A stretch of DNA of 14,047 bases. It comes from CAYLZW01 sp964388085. GTDB lineage: Bacteria > Myxococcota > UBA727 > CAYLZW01. This document shows, piece after piece, positions 12,705 through 14,047 of this stretch. Numbering within the stretch: the stretch's first letter is position 1; the number at the start of each line of letters is the position of its first letter. The DNA lies in the NCBI GenBank assembly GCA_964388085.1, contig CAYLZW010000141.1:1-14047 (forward strand), read 5' to 3'. The notes beneath the pieces are model-generated. The model searched no databases. It saw nothing but the letters and a program-made list of their open reading frames with translations, and was not told the origin of the DNA. The translations under genes were made by a program, and so were the position numbers.

Positions 12705-14047
12705 TCAGGGCGATTCACATTGCTTGAGGCAGCTCTCGACGGAGAGGCGGACGCCCGCGCTCAGCTTGTCGACGGGCAGGGTGCGCAGGTTGGCGCGCTC
12801 GAGGAACGTCGCCGCGCAGGGCGGGCAGCGCTCGAGGCGCCGCAGCACCCGCGTCCGCCAGGCCTCGCGCTCGTCGTCGTCGGGGCTCGCGGGGGCTTTC
12901 GCCGCCGGCTCGTCGCGCTCGCTTACGGGTGTGGGCTCTTGGCTCGCCTCTGGGACACGCGCCTGGCTGCGAGGGCTGTCCGGCGCCTTCTTCGCGGCGC
13001 GCTTGGCGGCAGCTCTCTTCGCCGCGGCGCCCTTGCTGCCCGACGCACGCCGGCTCTCGGAGCCCGGGTCGTCCTCGACGACAGCCTTCTGCTCGGCGTT
13101 CTCCGCCGCTGCGCTCTCGAGCGCAGCGCCCTCTAGCGCGGCGTTCTTTGCAGCGGCTGGCTCGACGACCGCCTCCGTGCGCTCGCGCTCCTCGCCGTCG
13201 GCGGGGACGAGGCTCGGCGCCGGCAGCGCGGGCGGCGCGACGTCGTCACCCGGCGCGCCCGGCAGCGTGGCGCCGACCTCGATCGCCGGCAGCTCGTCGC
13301 CGCCCGCGTTCGCGCGCGTGAGCAGATAGCCGGCGACGCCGCCGAGCGCGATGAGCAGGAGCCCGGCCGCGAGCGCGCGCTGGCCACCGCGCGCGGGCGA
13401 GCGCGGGCGCCGCGCGATGACGTGCGTGCTCGAGGCGGACGGCTCCTTTGCCTGCGCGGGCTCGACGACGCTGACCCCGGGTGCCGGCGCCGGGGGGTTC
13501 GAGCCCGGCGCGCGCACGATGCTGTAGCTCTGCGTGCGCGCGCCCGCCTCGTGCCCGACGCGCAGCGAGGCCGCGCTCATGCTCGCGACCTGCTGCAGGA
13601 ACGCGCGCTCCTTCTCGGTGTCGCCGCCGAAGAGGCCGCGGATGGCCTCGCGCAGCGTGCGCCGGGTGGTCCTCGGGTAGCGCGCGATCAGCCAGTCGAG
13701 CACCGCCTCCTTGAAGTCACCGCAGCTCGCGAAGCGCTTCGTGGGATCGCCGTGCAGCGCGCGCGAGAGGATGGGCTGCAGCGCAGCGTCGAGCGTGCCC
13801 CAGGCGCGCGGCGTGAAACCGCCGCGACCGACCACCTGCCAGATCTGGTAGTTCGACATCTCGCCGTAGAAGCGATCGTGCGTCAGCAGCTCGTACGCCA
13901 TGACGCCGGCGGCGAATTGATCGCAGCGCCCGGTGACGCGTTCGCCGCGCGCCTGCTCGGGCGACATATAGGCGACCTTGCCCATGACGACGTGGCTCTC
14001 GGTCTGCTCCTCCTTGAGCTCGCTCTCGGCGAGGCCGAAGTCGATGA
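12705..14047 (-). CDS. Transmembrane Ser/Thr protein kinase (N-lobe outside the window)
   Basis: The reading frame enters at 14045 with IDFGLAESELKEEQTESHVV, so the DFG metal-binding motif is the first thing visible. GKVAYMSPEQARGE (activation-loop end and APE-equivalent) and D-QFAAGVMAYELLT (the conserved Asp of subdomain IX) follow, ending near RFASCGDFKEAVLDWL. The ATP-binding lobe and catalytic loop lie beyond the window. A Ser/Pro linker leads to one membrane helix (ALAAGLLLIALGGVAGYLLT, about 13325-13384). An outer Ala/Lys/Glu-rich region then ends in a small domain with CPPC and C-LKQ-C. The form is that of myxobacterial PknB-type (Hanks) kinases. It converges on the Ig/LRR lipoprotein gene with 26 bp between stop codons and no terminator seen there. 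A full-length check is not possible. Confidence 0.95.
   Translation of the reverse strand, partial: IDFGLAESELKEEQTESHVVMGKVAYMSPEQARGERVTGRCDQFAAGVMAYELLTHDRFYGEMSNYQIWQVVGRGGFTPRAWGTLDAALQPILSRALHGDPTKRFASCGDFKEAVLDWLIARYPRTTRRTLREAIRGLFGGDTEKERAFLQQVASMSAASLRVGHEAGARTQSYSIVRAPGSNPPAPAPGVSVVEPAQAKEPSASSTHVIARRPRSPARGGQRALAAGLLLIALGGVAGYLLTRANAGGDELPAIEVGATLPGAPGDDVAPPALPAPSLVPADGEERERTEAVVEPAAAKNAALEGAALESAAAENAEQKAVVEDDPGSESRRASGSKGAAAKRAAAKRAAKKAPDSPRSQARVPEASQEPTPVSERDEPAAKAPASPDDDEREAWRTRVLRRLERCPPCAATFLERANLRTLPVDKLSAGVRLSVESCLKQCESP

Overview
The window is about 14 kb of very GC-rich DNA with dense coding. I read it as a chromosomal segment of a myxobacterium-like organism (Myxococcota, formerly Deltaproteobacteria). 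The basis is the gene style: acidic Cys-rich lipoproteins, a lipid-anchored subtilisin with a Cys-rich tail, a lipoprotein with Ig-like and receptor-L-like repeats, a transmembrane Ser/Thr kinase, a DUF3108 protein and strong third-position GC bias. No database search was possible, so the taxon is an inference.

Left end, minus strand (1-1348): the canonical translation pair rpsB (ribosomal protein S2, with a long charged Ala/Glu-rich C-terminal tail) followed by tsf (EF-Ts, only its N-terminus inside the window). A terminator- or attenuator-like hairpin lies between them and a small hairpin abuts the rpsB ribosome-binding site. A region of about 500 bp (1349-1856) separates rpsB from the next, divergent gene.

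Middle (1857-6029): a two-gene, 4-nt-overlapping plus-strand unit encodes two exported proteins whose layout resembles the two halves of M16 (insulinase-type) peptidases, with no zinc-binding HxxEH motif in either. A minus-strand gene converges on them and overlaps the second by 113 bp. It encodes an exported trypsin/HtrA-like protein in which all three catalytic positions appear replaced. A DUF3108 periplasmic protein gene starts only 24 bp from that gene, in the opposite direction. Three predicted proteolytically dead, exported protease-fold proteins side by side are the most unusual content here.

Right part, plus strand (6168-12678): a lipid-anchored subtilase with an intact Asp/His/Ser triad; a very acidic 21-Cys lipoprotein (promoter and SD visible, followed by a perfect 13-bp-stem terminator); then a new transcription unit with a candidate promoter, a TolB-N-like periplasmic/membrane protein and a 768-aa lipoprotein made of a Cys-rich module, five Ig-like repeats and a receptor-L/LRR-like domain. 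At the right edge (12705-14047, minus strand) is a Ser/Thr protein kinase cut by the window just before its DFG motif; it has a transmembrane helix and a small four-Cys outer domain.

Overall the segment is one housekeeping operon beside a set of envelope and surface genes. Nearly every non-ribosomal product carries a signal peptide, lipobox or transmembrane segment. I saw no tRNA, rRNA, CRISPR array, insertion sequence or phage gene.
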